DNA of 64,000 bases from an uncultured SAR86 cluster bacterium (GCA_902605935.1 CACLEI010000001.1:1-64000); one strand, 5' to 3'; counted from the stretch's first letter, positions 1 to 10,802 are shown. Numbers and translations are program-made. The notes: generated by a model not told the origin, from the sequence alone.

Positions 1-14
1 ACATACAGGATGGA

Positions 15-1220
15 ATGATTCTAGCTCAAGCTATTGAATTAAATGACCCCAAAATAATTGAGCAAGCGATAATTAGATTAACACTTCATGAAGTTGGACA
101 TACGCTTGGTCTCAATCATAATTTTAAAGGAAGTTACTTACATAGTATTGAAGACGTACATAATCCAGAAATAACCAGTAAAACTGGAGTGACCGCCTCG
201 GTAATGGAATATCCAGCTATAAACCTCGCTCCGTTGGGAGTTGAACAAGGAGACTATTACGACACTATACCTGGGCCCTATGACATATGGGCTATAAAAT
301 ATGGATATACTCCTGATCTAACTGAATCTGATTTAGAAGATATTATTTCTGAGCAACACAAACCCGAGCATATGTTTGCAAATGATTCAGAAGATATGAG
401 ATCTCCGGGAAGAGGTATTGATCCGCGCGCTATGATCAATGATCTTACAAATGATCCAATGACTTATGCAGAGCAAAGAATTGAATTAGTGAATGATACT
501 CAAGCTAAGTTGATTCCAAAATTATCAGGCTCGATTGAAACCTTTGAGGAATATAGATTAGCTCATGCAATCTTTATGAGAGAGTATTCAAGATCTTTAG
601 AGGTAATCTCAAGACACATTGGTGGAGTATATATAGAAAGATATGATCCTAAAAATATCAATGAGAATAAACCATACACTCCTGCTCCATCTGATGAACA
701 AAGAAGAGCTATGAAGCTTCTGAGTGAACATGCATTTTCACCAGCAGCATTTCCAATAAATTCTGATTTACTTCAATTGGTTCAAGTTGAAAGAAGGATG
801 TTTGATCTCTCTGGAGAGCACGAAGATCCTCAGATGCACAAAATAATTCTTGGTATTCAAAATAGAGTGTTAGATCATATCTTAAGTCCTTGGACACTCT
901 ACAGGATTTCAGATACTGAACTTTATGGCAATGATTACTCTGTGAATGAGGTATTAAATGATATGACAAAGGCTATCTTTGTTGGAGATACAAATAATAA
1001 GGTATCTTCTGTGAGACGTAATCTTCAAACTTCGTACGTAAGACGACTAATAAACTTATTAGCTCAAGATTATTATGACGAATTGGCAACTGCTGCTGCT
1101 TATGACTCCTTAAGGCAGATCCAGAAACTTGTCAGGAAAACTTCTACCGATATTCCTACTAGATCTCATAGAAAACTGATCTCATGGATTATAGAGTCCG
1201 GTCTTGATAGAGCCAATTAA
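15..1220 (+). CDS. zinc-dependent metalloprotease, C-terminal part (5' end probably outside window)
   Basis: HEXXH-type motif LHEVGHTLGLNHNFKGS near the N-terminus of the visible ORF; resembles DUF5117/DUF5118-type metalloproteases. Confidence 0.75.
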   Translation: MILAQAIELNDPKIIEQAIIRLTLHEVGHTLGLNHNFKGSYLHSIEDVHNPEITSKTGVTASVMEYPAINLAPLGVEQGDYYDTIPGPYDIWAIKYGYTPDLTESDLEDIISEQHKPEHMFANDSEDMRSPGRGIDPRAMINDLTNDPMTYAEQRIELVNDTQAKLIPKLSGSIETFEEYRLAHAIFMREYSRSLEVISRHIGGVYIERYDPKNINENKPYTPAPSDEQRRAMKLLSEHAFSPAAFPINSDLLQLVQVERRMFDLSGEHEDPQMHKIILGIQNRVLDHILSPWTLYRISDTELYGNDYSVNEVLNDMTKAIFVGDTNNKVSSVRRNLQTSYVRRLINLLAQDYYDELATAAAYDSLRQIQKLVRKTSTDIPTRSHRKLISWIIESGLDRAN

Positions 1221-2206
1221 GAGACTTCTCTTAAAAATTTAATTATAAGCTCGTTAACCTCATTTGGTATCTCCTGTTGAGTCCAGTGACCAATACCCTC
1301 AAACTCTTCAGCAAATTTAAGTTCTTTATAATTTGGTGAGATTCTATCAATTAGAGTCTGGTCTGAAGGGATAAAAAAGTTTACGGGATCTAAACTTCCA
1401 GTGATAAAAAATGCTGGCTGCTCAAGAATCTTACCTTCTAATTCTGTAAGTTCATGCCAATCAATATTTTGAGCTCTATATCTATTGAAAGGACCTCTCA
1501 ACCCACTGATTTCAAATTGACTTACAAAGTAATCAAGATCCTCAGGTGTAAACCAACTAGGAAAGTCTTTAAATACTTCCATCCCCTCAAGAAAACTGGA
1601 ATGCTTGTCTTTTTGAGGCATCAAACCACTTTGTCCTTTTTCAAAATTGTGATTCATGCCCCTTCCATCACTATTTGTATAGGTTATGAAAAGTGATCTT
1701 TTTAAATCTGACTCAAATTCCGCTTCCGCAATACCCTCTTTTTGAAAGTAAAGTTGATAGAAAAATTTGTCTTTGTATATCTCTTTCCAAAGGTCTAAGG
1801 TTGGCATCGGACCTCTTCCAGTAAAAGGAACTGACATAGTACCGGTTGCAGTTATTCTATGTTCATTTAAAGCTGCTGTATTTAGAGCAATTGGACCACC
1901 CCAATCATGACCAATTGTTATAGCTGTGTCATAACCTAAAGCATCTACAATGCCAATAACATCATTAGTCATATTCTTCATTGAATATGCTTCTATCTCG
2001 TGAGGTTTGTCTGACTCTCCGTAACCACGAACGTCATAAGCAACTGCTTTGAAGCCTGCGGCAGCAACAGCAGGAAGCTGATGTCTATAGCTATACCAAC
2101 TCTCAGGCCAACCATGGCAAAATATAACTAAGGGGCCATCGCCCATCATTGCAAGTCTTAATTTAATTCCATTGCTCTCTACATATTTAAACTCTATGTC
2201 ATTCAT
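1217..2206 (-). CDS. alpha/beta hydrolase, epoxide hydrolase-like
   Basis: HGWPESWYSYRHQLPA, VRGYGESDKP and GHDWGG motifs typical of epoxide hydrolases. Confidence 0.85.
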   Translation of the reverse strand: MNDIEFKYVESNGIKLRLAMMGDGPLVIFCHGWPESWYSYRHQLPAVAAAGFKAVAYDVRGYGESDKPHEIEAYSMKNMTNDVIGIVDALGYDTAITIGHDWGGPIALNTAALNEHRITATGTMSVPFTGRGPMPTLDLWKEIYKDKFFYQLYFQKEGIAEAEFESDLKRSLFITYTNSDGRGMNHNFEKGQSGLMPQKDKHSSFLEGMEVFKDFPSWFTPEDLDYFVSQFEISGLRGPFNRYRAQNIDWHELTELEGKILEQPAFFITGSLDPVNFFIPSDQTLIDRISPNYKELKFAEEFEGIGHWTQQEIPNEVNELIIKFLREVS

Positions 2207-2221
2207 TTTTACCTCTAGATT

Positions 2222-3175
2222 TTATATTGATAATACTCTTTCAATTAACCAGTAAGTTCCAAGCCCACCTATAAAATAGCTTGCAAAAGCATGAACCTCA
2301 ATCTTTATTTTATTTGATTTAAGTAAATATATAATTAAACCAAAGAATGGAAGAATAGCTAATTGTCCCATCTCGATTCCTGCATTAAAAAATAATAGAG
2401 ACAGAAGGAGATTTTCATTATTTATTCCAATTTCTGTAAGAGCTCCTGCAAAACCTAGTCCATGTAATAATCCAAATCCAAAAGCTATCAACCAAGGGGT
2501 AGAATCATATTTGTATTCATCACCCACCTCCAAAGCTAGATATATAATTGTTAATGCTATAAAAGCTTCTGTTGAAGCTTGAGGTAAGCTTACAACATCC
2601 AAGACAGATAAAGCCAATGTGATGCTATGCGCTAGCGTGAAAGCAGTGATTGTTTTAACGAGGTTTAAAGTTCCTGAAACAAGAAATAAAAGACCAAAAA
2701 CGAATAGCATATGGTCTATGCCACCGAGCAAGTGTTCAACACCAAGCCAAAAATAATTGATTGGATAGATGCTTACTTCTTCTGGTACATCAAACTTAGA
2801 ACTACCGATTGTTGCTAATCCTTCAAAAGTGGTTTCATCTAAAAATTTTACACTTACTAATGCATCCGTAAGCCTTGTGAGGCCCTTAAATGATATTTCC
2901 TTACCTTTTAAAGATTCCTCGCAAGTAATTGCAATGTTCGTGACTAAATATCTACCTTGGACTTCAGGTAACTTTCTTTGCTCCTCCTGACAGTCTGTAA
3001 AGCTTACCTCTGCTGGAAGTCCAGCAGTATTAGTTGGAAACATCCATAAACCTGAATAAAATCCTTCCTGTGTTTCCTCCAGAGACAATCTTGCAGGATT
3101 CATTTCATGAGTTTGTGCAAATGCACCAAGAGATAGGCTAAAAAGAATAAAAATAAATTTATTTAGTTGTTTCAT
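2222..3175 (-). CDS. HupE/UreJ family membrane protein with N-terminal secreted domain
   Basis: signal peptide, about 120-aa extracytoplasmic region, then multi-TM region containing FWLGVEHLLGGIDHMLFVFGLL and FGFGLLHGLGFAGAL typical of HupE/UreJ. Confidence 0.8.
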   Translation of the reverse strand: MKQLNKFIFILFSLSLGAFAQTHEMNPARLSLEETQEGFYSGLWMFPTNTAGLPAEVSFTDCQEEQRKLPEVQGRYLVTNIAITCEESLKGKEISFKGLTRLTDALVSVKFLDETTFEGLATIGSSKFDVPEEVSIYPINYFWLGVEHLLGGIDHMLFVFGLLFLVSGTLNLVKTITAFTLAHSITLALSVLDVVSLPQASTEAFIALTIIYLALEVGDEYKYDSTPWLIAFGFGLLHGLGFAGALTEIGINNENLLLSLLFFNAGIEMGQLAILPFFGLIIYLLKSNKIKIEVHAFASYFIGGLGTYWLIERVLSI

Positions 3176-3968
3176 TTAAATCTGCCAAAATCTCAATTTG
3201 ATATTTATTTCTTAATTCCTTCAAATAGTTCTTCACAGAATTATTTTGTTTTTCAAGTACTACATCATTGATAACAATATTTTTTATTTCTTCTAGATTT
3301 GGAGTGAAAGATTCTGCGATAGAGTTAATAAATACAAGGTGCGATCCATATTCAGATATTAAAGGTCCTGACCATTCCTTGATGGTCAAATTTTGAATAT
3401 CTTCCGAAAATGTTTTACCAAAAGATCTTTCAATTTCTCTAATAGTTTTAGAAGAAAAGTTCTTTCCCAGTAGAAACGGTTCACCAAAATTAGTTTCAGA
3501 GGAACCATTTTTAATGAGATTTAAGGCTTTAGAAGCATCGTCCTTATTAGTCTTGCTCGAACTAAAGTAAACATGAGAGAACGTTATCCTTTTTTCTACA
3601 TAGTACTTTTCTAAATTTCGATTATAAAAATCATTTACCTCGCTCTCTGTCAGGAGAGAAGTATCTCCTTCTTGTCTTAAGAAACCAATTTTCTGAGCTA
3701 ATCTTCTTTTGATGATAATATCATTCTTATCCAATCCCAACTTTATTGCTTCTCGATAGAGTATCTCTTCGTCAAGGAGTTGTTTGATAATGCCGTCTAC
3801 TTCTGACATTGTAGGCTCTCTTCCTACTTGAGTGACCCAGGTGTTTATCAATGAGTTAACTTCTGATTCAAATATAGTTATTTTGTTATCATCCTCATTA
3901 TTTAAAAATAAATCTGCGATAAGAATCATTATTCCTAAAAGGAAGAAAATAAGCAGTCTTTGTTTCAT
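3159..3968 (-). CDS. membrane-anchored parvulin-type peptidyl-prolyl cis-trans isomerase
   Basis: N-terminal TM; LLDEEILYREAIKLGLDKNDIIIKRRLAQKI plus a C-terminal parvulin-like region; start set at the MKQRL Met. Confidence 0.7.
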   Translation of the reverse strand: MKQRLLIFFLLGIMILIADLFLNNEDDNKITIFESEVNSLINTWVTQVGREPTMSEVDGIIKQLLDEEILYREAIKLGLDKNDIIIKRRLAQKIGFLRQEGDTSLLTESEVNDFYNRNLEKYYVEKRITFSHVYFSSSKTNKDDASKALNLIKNGSSETNFGEPFLLGKNFSSKTIREIERSFGKTFSEDIQNLTIKEWSGPLISEYGSHLVFINSIAESFTPNLEEIKNIVINDVVLEKQNNSVKNYLKELRNKYQIEILADLNETTK

Positions 3969-4022
3969 AATTAACAAAAAATTATAATTGAATCATATAT
4001 TTACTAGGGTAAATTAGAGTAT

Positions 4023-7000
4023 TTACCAAGTATCTATATTAGGCCTTTTTTTACCAGATTTTGACTTAAGGGGTAGTGACTTGAGGGCGCTTGATACCCA
4101 ATTTCTAGTTTCTGCTGGATCTATAACATCATCAAGTTCAAAATGGGAAGCCATATTTACGGCTCTGCCTCTATGATAGCTATCAGCTACCATCTTCTCA
4201 TATGTTTCAATTCTTTTCTTAGGATCTTTAATCGCTTCTAATTCTTTTCTATATCCAAGCTTAACTGCACCTTCTAAACCCATTCCTCCAAACTCTCCTG
4301 TTGGCCAAGTAACCGTAAATAAAGGTATTTTAAAACTTCCTCCTGCCATAGCCTGAGCCCCTAAACCATACGCTTTCCTTATGACAACAGACATAAGGGG
4401 AGTTTCAATATTAGCACCAACAACGAACATTCTTGCTGCATGCCTTATAAGAGCTGATTTTTCACTTTCGGGTCCAACCATAATACCTGGACAATCTATT
4501 AAGGAGAGTATCGGAATATCGAATGCATCACAGAGTTGGATAAATCTTGATCCTTTATCAGCACCAGGAGAATCAATTGCTCCCGAGAGATGACCTGGAT
4601 TATTTGCAATAACTCCAACAGGTTTCCCCTCAATTCTTATAAAACTAGTTATTATTCCAGGTGCCCAATCTTTTCTGATTTCTAGGACTGAATCTATATC
4701 AGCTATTCCATCAATAATATCTCTCATATCGTAATATCTAAGCCTGTTCTCAGGAACAGCAAATCTTAGTTTTCTAGCATCAGGTTCTTTCCATTTTTTT
4801 ATTGGTCCTTGAAAATAAGAAAGATATTTTTTTGCTACTTCAACTGCTTCTTCTTCGTCTTTAACGGCAATATCAACAACACCATTTGGAACTTGGACGT
4901 CCATTGGTCCAACTTCGTCTGGAGTAAAAACTCCCAGCCCTCCACCTTCAATCATGGCGGGTCCCCCGACACCTATATTCGAATCTTCCGTAGCAATAAT
5001 TACATCACAGCAGCCCAAGAGAACTGCATTTCCTGCGAAACATCTTCCAGTTGTAATTCCTATGACTGGAACTAATCCAGATAATTGAGCGAAATAAGTA
5101 AAGGCTAGACAATCTAAACCTGCCACACCGGAAGTATCTGTATCTCCAGGTCTTCCACCTCCTCCTTCTGCAAATAAAATAGTAGGTAATTCATTTTGTT
5201 CAGCTATTTCAAACATCCTATCTTTCTTAGCATGGTTCATTTTTCCTTGAGTACCTGCAAGTACCATATAATCATACGACATGGCCATAACCCTTGAAGC
5301 ATTCTCAGGAAATAAATCGCCATTAACATGGCCTAGGCCACAAACCATTCCATCACCAGTGGTGTTTTTAATTAAGTCTTCCTCACTTCTTCTGCGCCTT
5401 TGAGCAGCCATTACAACAGAACCATATTCAAGAAAACTTCCTGGGTCACAAAGATGTTCGATATTTTCCCTTGCCGTTCTATGACCTGTTCCATACCTTT
5501 TCTTTACTGCTTCAGGACGATTAACATCATGACTTGCTTCTTTTCGATCTAAAGCCTCTCTAAGATCTGGTCTTATCCAATCCAAATCAACTTCTTCAAC
5601 TTCATCAGAAGTATGTTTTTCAACCTTCTCAAGACGAATTTTCATTAATGAATGACCTTCGAAAACTGTATCTAGACTTGAGACTGATATGTCTTCCACA
5701 ACACCGCTAACTTTAGAGATAATTTCATGTTCCATTTTCATGGCTTCCATAATTCCTATAGTTTTCCCTTCCCAGACGCTGTCTCCTATTTCTACATCAA
5801 ATTTAACAATCATCCCCTGCATAGGAGCAGTTACACTTTGGTAGCCTTCTCTTAAATCTTCCTGCTGAAGCTCTAGAATATTTTCTGATTGATCAACAAA
5901 TATTCCACCAGATTTGCCATGATCAAGTACCGCTAGAGGGTCTAGGTTCTCAATTTTTCCTCTTTTTGGCTTATCTTTAGAAATACTTCTAGTTATATCA
6001 GAGAGGTCTGAATGAGTTTTTAATTCAGTTAAAGTCTTTATATTTTTCTCAAAGAAGTTGGTATGGACTTTATTATTTTTAAAATCTTGATTGATTAAAA
6101 TATTCTTTAATAAATCTAAATTAGTAGGAACACCATCAACTTTGAATTCACAAAGAGATCTATAGTTCCTCTTTATTGCCTGTTTGAAATTATCTTCGGA
6201 AGAATAAGTGATAATTTTTGCAATCAATGAATCAAAAAGTGGGTTTGTTTCATATCCCGCATACCCATAACTATCAGCTCTTACTCCTGGACCAGATGGG
6301 AGATCAAATTTTTTAAAAATTCCTCCGCTAGGATTAGCATTACCTTGAGAATCAATAGTTTCCATATTTACTCGTGATTGAACTGCGTATCCTTTTGGAT
6401 CAGGAATATTTTTCTGCTCAAGTTTAATTTGTTTTAAAGTTTTACCTGAAGCTATTTGAATTTGAGCCTTTACTATATCTAGAGATAATATTGACTCAGT
6501 GACTGTATGTTCGACTTGTAACCTAGGATTACATTCGATAAACCTAAAGTCATTTTTTTCGACATTAACTAAAAACTCTATAGTAGCCAGACCCTCATAT
6601 TTTAATTTCTTAGCTAAGGCCAATGAAGCATCAATCATTTTATTCTTTAATTCAGGACTCAGACTTGGACTAGGAGCTATTTCTATTAGCTTTTGATGTC
6701 GTCTTTGAATAGAACATTCTCTTTCATGCAAATGACATACTTCCCCTGTCCCATCTCCTAATATTTGGAATTCAATATGCCTATAATTTTTTAGATACTC
6801 TTCTAAGTACAAGTCAGGGGAATCAAAAGATGCCTTAGCTTCTGATGCTGCTCTGTCAAAGGATTCTTTTAATTCATCCAGCTTAGAGACAACTCTCATG
6901 CCTCTGCCACCTCCACCTGAAATAGCCTTAATCACAATAGATGAATTCTTATTTAACGACTTCATGAAGCTTTGAGCTTGTCTCAAAGAAGTTTTCTGGT

Positions 7001-7397
7001 GTGTACCGGAAATTATGGGAATATCTAAGCTCAAAGCTAGTTCTTTGGCGGTGGTCTTGTCACCAAATATTTTTAAAGTCTTTTCGCTAGGTCCTATAAA
7101 TTTAATCTTGGCTCTTTTAACAGATGCAGCAAAAGCTGAGTTTTCACTAAGAAAGCCGTATCCAGGATGGATGAAATCTACCTTAGAATCTTTAGCTATT
7201 GAAATGATTTGCTTGATATCAAGATAAGCTTGTGTCCCTTTTCCTTCAATCTGATAAGCCTCATCTACTTTTGAAAGATGCAGAGAGTTGGCATCATCTT
7301 CAGAATAGATGCCAACAGTTCTAATGCCTAAATCACTACAAGTCCTAGCAATACGAATAGCAATCTCACCTCTATTAGCTATTAAGACTTTTTTCAT
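4023..7397 (-). CDS. single-chain acyl-CoA carboxylase: biotin carboxylase, biotin carboxyl carrier, carboxyltransferase
   Basis: N-terminal KVLIANRGEIAIRIARTC and GGGGRGMR (BC), biotinylation motif EAMKMEH (BCCP), C-terminal GRTARENIEHLCDPGSFLEYG-like and GGSFKIPLFTVTWPTGEFGGMGLEGAV (CT), all in one 1124-aa ORF. Confidence 0.92.
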   Translation of the reverse strand: MKKVLIANRGEIAIRIARTCSDLGIRTVGIYSEDDANSLHLSKVDEAYQIEGKGTQAYLDIKQIISIAKDSKVDFIHPGYGFLSENSAFAASVKRAKIKFIGPSEKTLKIFGDKTTAKELALSLDIPIISGTHQKTSLRQAQSFMKSLNKNSSIVIKAISGGGGRGMRVVSKLDELKESFDRAASEAKASFDSPDLYLEEYLKNYRHIEFQILGDGTGEVCHLHERECSIQRRHQKLIEIAPSPSLSPELKNKMIDASLALAKKLKYEGLATIEFLVNVEKNDFRFIECNPRLQVEHTVTESILSLDIVKAQIQIASGKTLKQIKLEQKNIPDPKGYAVQSRVNMETIDSQGNANPSGGIFKKFDLPSGPGVRADSYGYAGYETNPLFDSLIAKIITYSSEDNFKQAIKRNYRSLCEFKVDGVPTNLDLLKNILINQDFKNNKVHTNFFEKNIKTLTELKTHSDLSDITRSISKDKPKRGKIENLDPLAVLDHGKSGGIFVDQSENILELQQEDLREGYQSVTAPMQGMIVKFDVEIGDSVWEGKTIGIMEAMKMEHEIISKVSGVVEDISVSSLDTVFEGHSLMKIRLEKVEKHTSDEVEEVDLDWIRPDLREALDRKEASHDVNRPEAVKKRYGTGHRTARENIEHLCDPGSFLEYGSVVMAAQRRRRSEEDLIKNTTGDGMVCGLGHVNGDLFPENASRVMAMSYDYMVLAGTQGKMNHAKKDRMFEIAEQNELPTILFAEGGGGRPGDTDTSGVAGLDCLAFTYFAQLSGLVPVIGITTGRCFAGNAVLLGCCDVIIATEDSNIGVGGPAMIEGGGLGVFTPDEVGPMDVQVPNGVVDIAVKDEEEAVEVAKKYLSYFQGPIKKWKEPDARKLRFAVPENRLRYYDMRDIIDGIADIDSVLEIRKDWAPGIITSFIRIEGKPVGVIANNPGHLSGAIDSPGADKGSRFIQLCDAFDIPILSLIDCPGIMVGPESEKSALIRHAARMFVVGANIETPLMSVVIRKAYGLGAQAMAGGSFKIPLFTVTWPTGEFGGMGLEGAVKLGYRKELEAIKDPKKRIETYEKMVADSYHRGRAVNMASHFELDDVIDPAETRNWVSSALKSLPLKSKSGKKRPNIDTW

Positions 7398-7428
7398 AAA
7401 CTGATTTCTAAAATCTAGAAACTAGTCT

Positions 7429-8682
7429 CTACCATAGATCATATTTTTGCATTTCAGCTCTTCCTACGACCATGTGATGAACTTCATCAGGACCATCAGC
7501 AAATCTCAAATGCCTTATATCAGTATAAAGTCCTGCGAGAGGAGTCCATTGAGATATACCAGCAGCACCATGCATTTGAATTGCCTGATCAATAATCTTA
7601 CAAGCTTTCTCCGGCACCATAGCCTTGATAGCACTGACGTATACTCTTGCCTCTTTATTTCCTAGAACATCCATAGCCTTAGCAGCTTGGAGTACGGCTA
7701 GTCTCATAGCATTAATTTCTATTCTAGCTCTAGAAATAATTTCTAAATTTCCACCAAGTTTAGCTATTGGCTTGCCAAAAGCTTCTCTTGTACCTGCTCT
7801 TTTTACCATTAGCTCTAGAGCTATCTCAGCTTTACCAATAGTTCTCATACAGTGATGAATACGACCTGGACCCAATCTAACTTGAGAAATCTCAAAACCT
7901 CTACCCTCTCCAAGAAGAATATTTTCTTTGGGTACTCTCACATTGTTAAATTTGATATGCATGTGTCCATGAGGAGCATGATCATGACCAAAAACTTGCA
8001 TGCCTTCTAAAATTTCAACACCCGGAGTATCTTTGGGAACAAGGATTTGCGATTGTTGTTTAGAAGGATGAGCATCTGGGCTAGTTTTTACCATTGTTAT
8101 CATGATTTTACATCTTGGATCCCCAGCACCTGAAATATAAAACTTTTCACCATTTATAACCCACTCATCTCCATCTAGGACAGCGCTTGTACTAATATTT
8201 TTTGCATCCGAAGAGGCTAAATTTGGTTCGGTCATTGCATAGGCTGACCTAATCTCACCATTAAGAAGAGGTTCTAACCATTGTTTCTTTTGCTCTTCTG
8301 TACCTACTCTCTCTAAAACTTCCATATTCCCAGTGTCAGGCGCGGAACAATTCATGCTCTCTGATGCTAGGGGATATTTTCCTATCTCACTTGCAACATA
8401 GGTGTAGTCGAGATTCGTTAGACCATCGCCAATATTGCCATCTGGATCTGGTAAAAAGAAATTCCATAAACCAAGCTCTCTGGCTTTTTCCTTTGCTCCT
8501 TCCATTAGCTCGATCTGTCTAGGATGCCAAGACCATCTATCTTCTTTCTCATTTTGCAATGCAGAGTATTCTTGCTGTATGGGTTTAATATTTTCTTCAC
8601 AGTGTTTTTTCACTAAATCCATTAACGGCTGAGTCTTCTCAGACATGGATAGCTCAAAAAGTTCAGGGTCATTTTGCAACAT
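7429..8682 (-). CDS. acyl-CoA dehydrogenase (ACAD10/11-like)
   Basis: AYAMTEPNLASSDAKNI, QMHGAAGISQWTPLA, RHLRFADGPDEVHHMVVGR motifs. Confidence 0.9.
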   Translation of the reverse strand: MLQNDPELFELSMSEKTQPLMDLVKKHCEENIKPIQQEYSALQNEKEDRWSWHPRQIELMEGAKEKARELGLWNFFLPDPDGNIGDGLTNLDYTYVASEIGKYPLASESMNCSAPDTGNMEVLERVGTEEQKKQWLEPLLNGEIRSAYAMTEPNLASSDAKNISTSAVLDGDEWVINGEKFYISGAGDPRCKIMITMVKTSPDAHPSKQQSQILVPKDTPGVEILEGMQVFGHDHAPHGHMHIKFNNVRVPKENILLGEGRGFEISQVRLGPGRIHHCMRTIGKAEIALELMVKRAGTREAFGKPIAKLGGNLEIISRARIEINAMRLAVLQAAKAMDVLGNKEARVYVSAIKAMVPEKACKIIDQAIQMHGAAGISQWTPLAGLYTDIRHLRFADGPDEVHHMVVGRAEMQKYDLW

Positions 8683-8705
8683 GTTATTTCTCCTTTAATA
8701 ACTAA

Positions 8706-10802
8706 TTAATATGAGTACCAAATTGGAGAGGACCAAGCCCTCTCTTGTATCGTTGGTTGTAAATCTTCTCTCGGTCTTGTGCCATTTTTTACAGCATCCC
8801 AAGTAGACCATCTGCAGCTAGGATTCTCTAATACCCTTACATAATAAAAAGACTTTACTGTCGAGTCAAAAGAATCATCAGTCCAAACTGTTTTAATTTC
8901 ATTAGCTCCCCTATCTGAGCTAATAGAGCAATTAGATGTATCAACTAAAGCATCATTATCTGGACATCTTTTGGTAACAGGGTCAGGGATTAATCCGTCT
9001 GAACAAGCCACGTCTATGACCTTTTCGTGAGGACGTCCAGATATTCTATCAACCCAACCTTTTATAATTTGGACTCTTTGTAAAGGTGCCGCATTTTTGT
9101 CTCTCATCGCCCATATAAGAAAAGAAGGGGCATTTCCTTGAGAAGCTTCTAGGTCTTGACCCATGGGTACTCCATTTTTGTAAGCCTGCTTTACAAGATC
9201 TTCTCTTTCTAACAAGGACTTATCAAAATTATAACCACCAAAGAATCTAAGCTTGATTCTGCTTCCTGAAGTAGCGTAAGTTTCTTTTCTTCTGAAAGCA
9301 TCAAAAATAGAGTCTCTTGTATTTTCTTCTGCCCAAACTGCTGCTAATCCTGAGGCTCCCCATGTATTAAAGACAGCATTATTAAAATTTCTTTCTCCTA
9401 TTTTCTTGAAAGCTAGTTGCCTAATCGCATTTCCGCCAGTTAAGTCTTGCACTTGCTGATCAGATATTGGAACTGATCCTCTTGCTACTGCCGTTCCATC
9501 CAAGATACCAACTTTAGAATGGAAGTCAGATTCATCATCAGATATCGCCCCTGTATGAGTATCACTGGCTCCGACCACACCGAATTTATATGGATTACCT
9601 CTTCTTTCTTCTTCCAAACCTAATCCATCTAAGTAAGCTTGCCTAACATAACTTCCAAACGGGCGGCTATATGATGAGTTTCCAACTCTTTGCCACATGA
9701 TCTCAAAGTCAGCCCATTCATCATCAGGTGACAGTATTGGATGTGTTTCAGAGGTTCCCTTGACTTGAGTCATCTCAACTAATGGTTCATTCCTCATCCT
9801 AAAGTCTGCATATTGAGTACTAATTGGAAGACCTTCCCAGTTTTCCATTTCAAACATTTGACCATTTGATCCATTGGAGTTGTGAGGTATGGCAATCGTA
9901 TCAACTCCTCTGTTTCTTAAATCATCCATCCAAGCCCAAAGCTTTTCTGGATTAACTGACTTAAGTCGGGTGTATGGCTCTATAGTAAATTGATTTCCTT
10001 TATAAATTACATTTCTATGTAAATTAGCATTTTCAAAAGGAGGAGAACCATCAAATCCGCATCCTGTACCACTCAACCAACAGTTAAAGGCAGAAGCACC
10101 TTGAGTATTAGATGATCTTGTAGTCGAAGCCGTATACTCATAGGCAACAAAGGTTGTGAATTTCCCTGGATCATTGTGTCTTTGTGCGCTTAATATCACA
10201 TCTTTCCATGCAGATCTGTGAACATCTACATCATAGAGTGTAGAGCCTCTTGCCGTATCTCCAGTGAAGTAAGCTATTGTACGTGTCCAGATATTGCTGA
10301 ATTGTGCAATATTTCTGACATAATCTTGAAAAAGTCTAGATCGGGCAGCTACTGATTCTTGGTTTAAATTCTCAGGAGCATTTAAGTTATGGAAAGGTTC
10401 GGTACCCTCTTTACCATTATTTGGATTTGCCCAATCTTCGACACTTCCCAATAAAAATCCATGATCAGTTACGGCATAAAAGTCTAAAGGCTCTCTTAAT
10501 TGCATGTCATAACCTAAAGGATGCTGGATAGCATTTCCTTTAGCGTATTCATAAGCATCATCAGGTGTTGCGGTAGTTCCAAAAATATAAGCATCAAAAG
10601 AATGCTTTGTATGTACATGAAGGTCTCCAAAATAAACATTCCTATCTGGGTTATATCCAGGAGTAGACCCGGGTTCAGGATCGGGGATATTAAGGTCGTT
10701 AGTATAATCAACAACATTATCAGGAGAATTACAGCTCCAAAGGCCAAAAATTAAAAATACGCCAAGTAAGACTTTTCGAAAGTTACCCATAAATTTCCCC
10801 AC
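8706..10802 (-). CDS. DUF3604 protein, predicted lipoprotein, PHP-like metal-binding motifs
   Basis: lipobox-like LWSC; YFGDLHVHTKHSFDAY, YAVTDHGF, GVVGASDTHTG, QERAWSSPIWY. Confidence 0.85.
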   Translation of the reverse strand: MGKFMGNFRKVLLGVFLIFGLWSCNSPDNVVDYTNDLNIPDPEPGSTPGYNPDRNVYFGDLHVHTKHSFDAYIFGTTATPDDAYEYAKGNAIQHPLGYDMQLREPLDFYAVTDHGFLLGSVEDWANPNNGKEGTEPFHNLNAPENLNQESVAARSRLFQDYVRNIAQFSNIWTRTIAYFTGDTARGSTLYDVDVHRSAWKDVILSAQRHNDPGKFTTFVAYEYTASTTRSSNTQGASAFNCWLSGTGCGFDGSPPFENANLHRNVIYKGNQFTIEPYTRLKSVNPEKLWAWMDDLRNRGVDTIAIPHNSNGSNGQMFEMENWEGLPISTQYADFRMRNEPLVEMTQVKGTSETHPILSPDDEWADFEIMWQRVGNSSYSRPFGSYVRQAYLDGLGLEEERRGNPYKFGVVGASDTHTGAISDDESDFHSKVGILDGTAVARGSVPISDQQVQDLTGGNAIRQLAFKKIGERNFNNAVFNTWGASGLAAVWAEENTRDSIFDAFRRKETYATSGSRIKLRFFGGYNFDKSLLEREDLVKQAYKNGVPMGQDLEASQGNAPSFLIWAMRDKNAAPLQRVQIIKGWVDRISGRPHEKVIDVACSDGLIPDPVTKRCPDNDALVDTSNCSISSDRGANEIKTVWTDDSFDSTVKSFYYVRVLENPSCRWSTWDAVKNGTRPREDLQPTIQERAWSSPIWYSY

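Noticed and set aside
4381-5075. ORFs antisense to the carboxylase gene
   Set aside because: Opposite-strand shadow frames of a well-supported CDS.
10514-10747. 77-aa ORF in an alternate frame within the DUF3604 gene, with a similar one at 12640..12822
   Set aside because: Both lie at the homologous position of the two paralogues and simply reflect shared coding nucleotides in another frame; no independent start signals.
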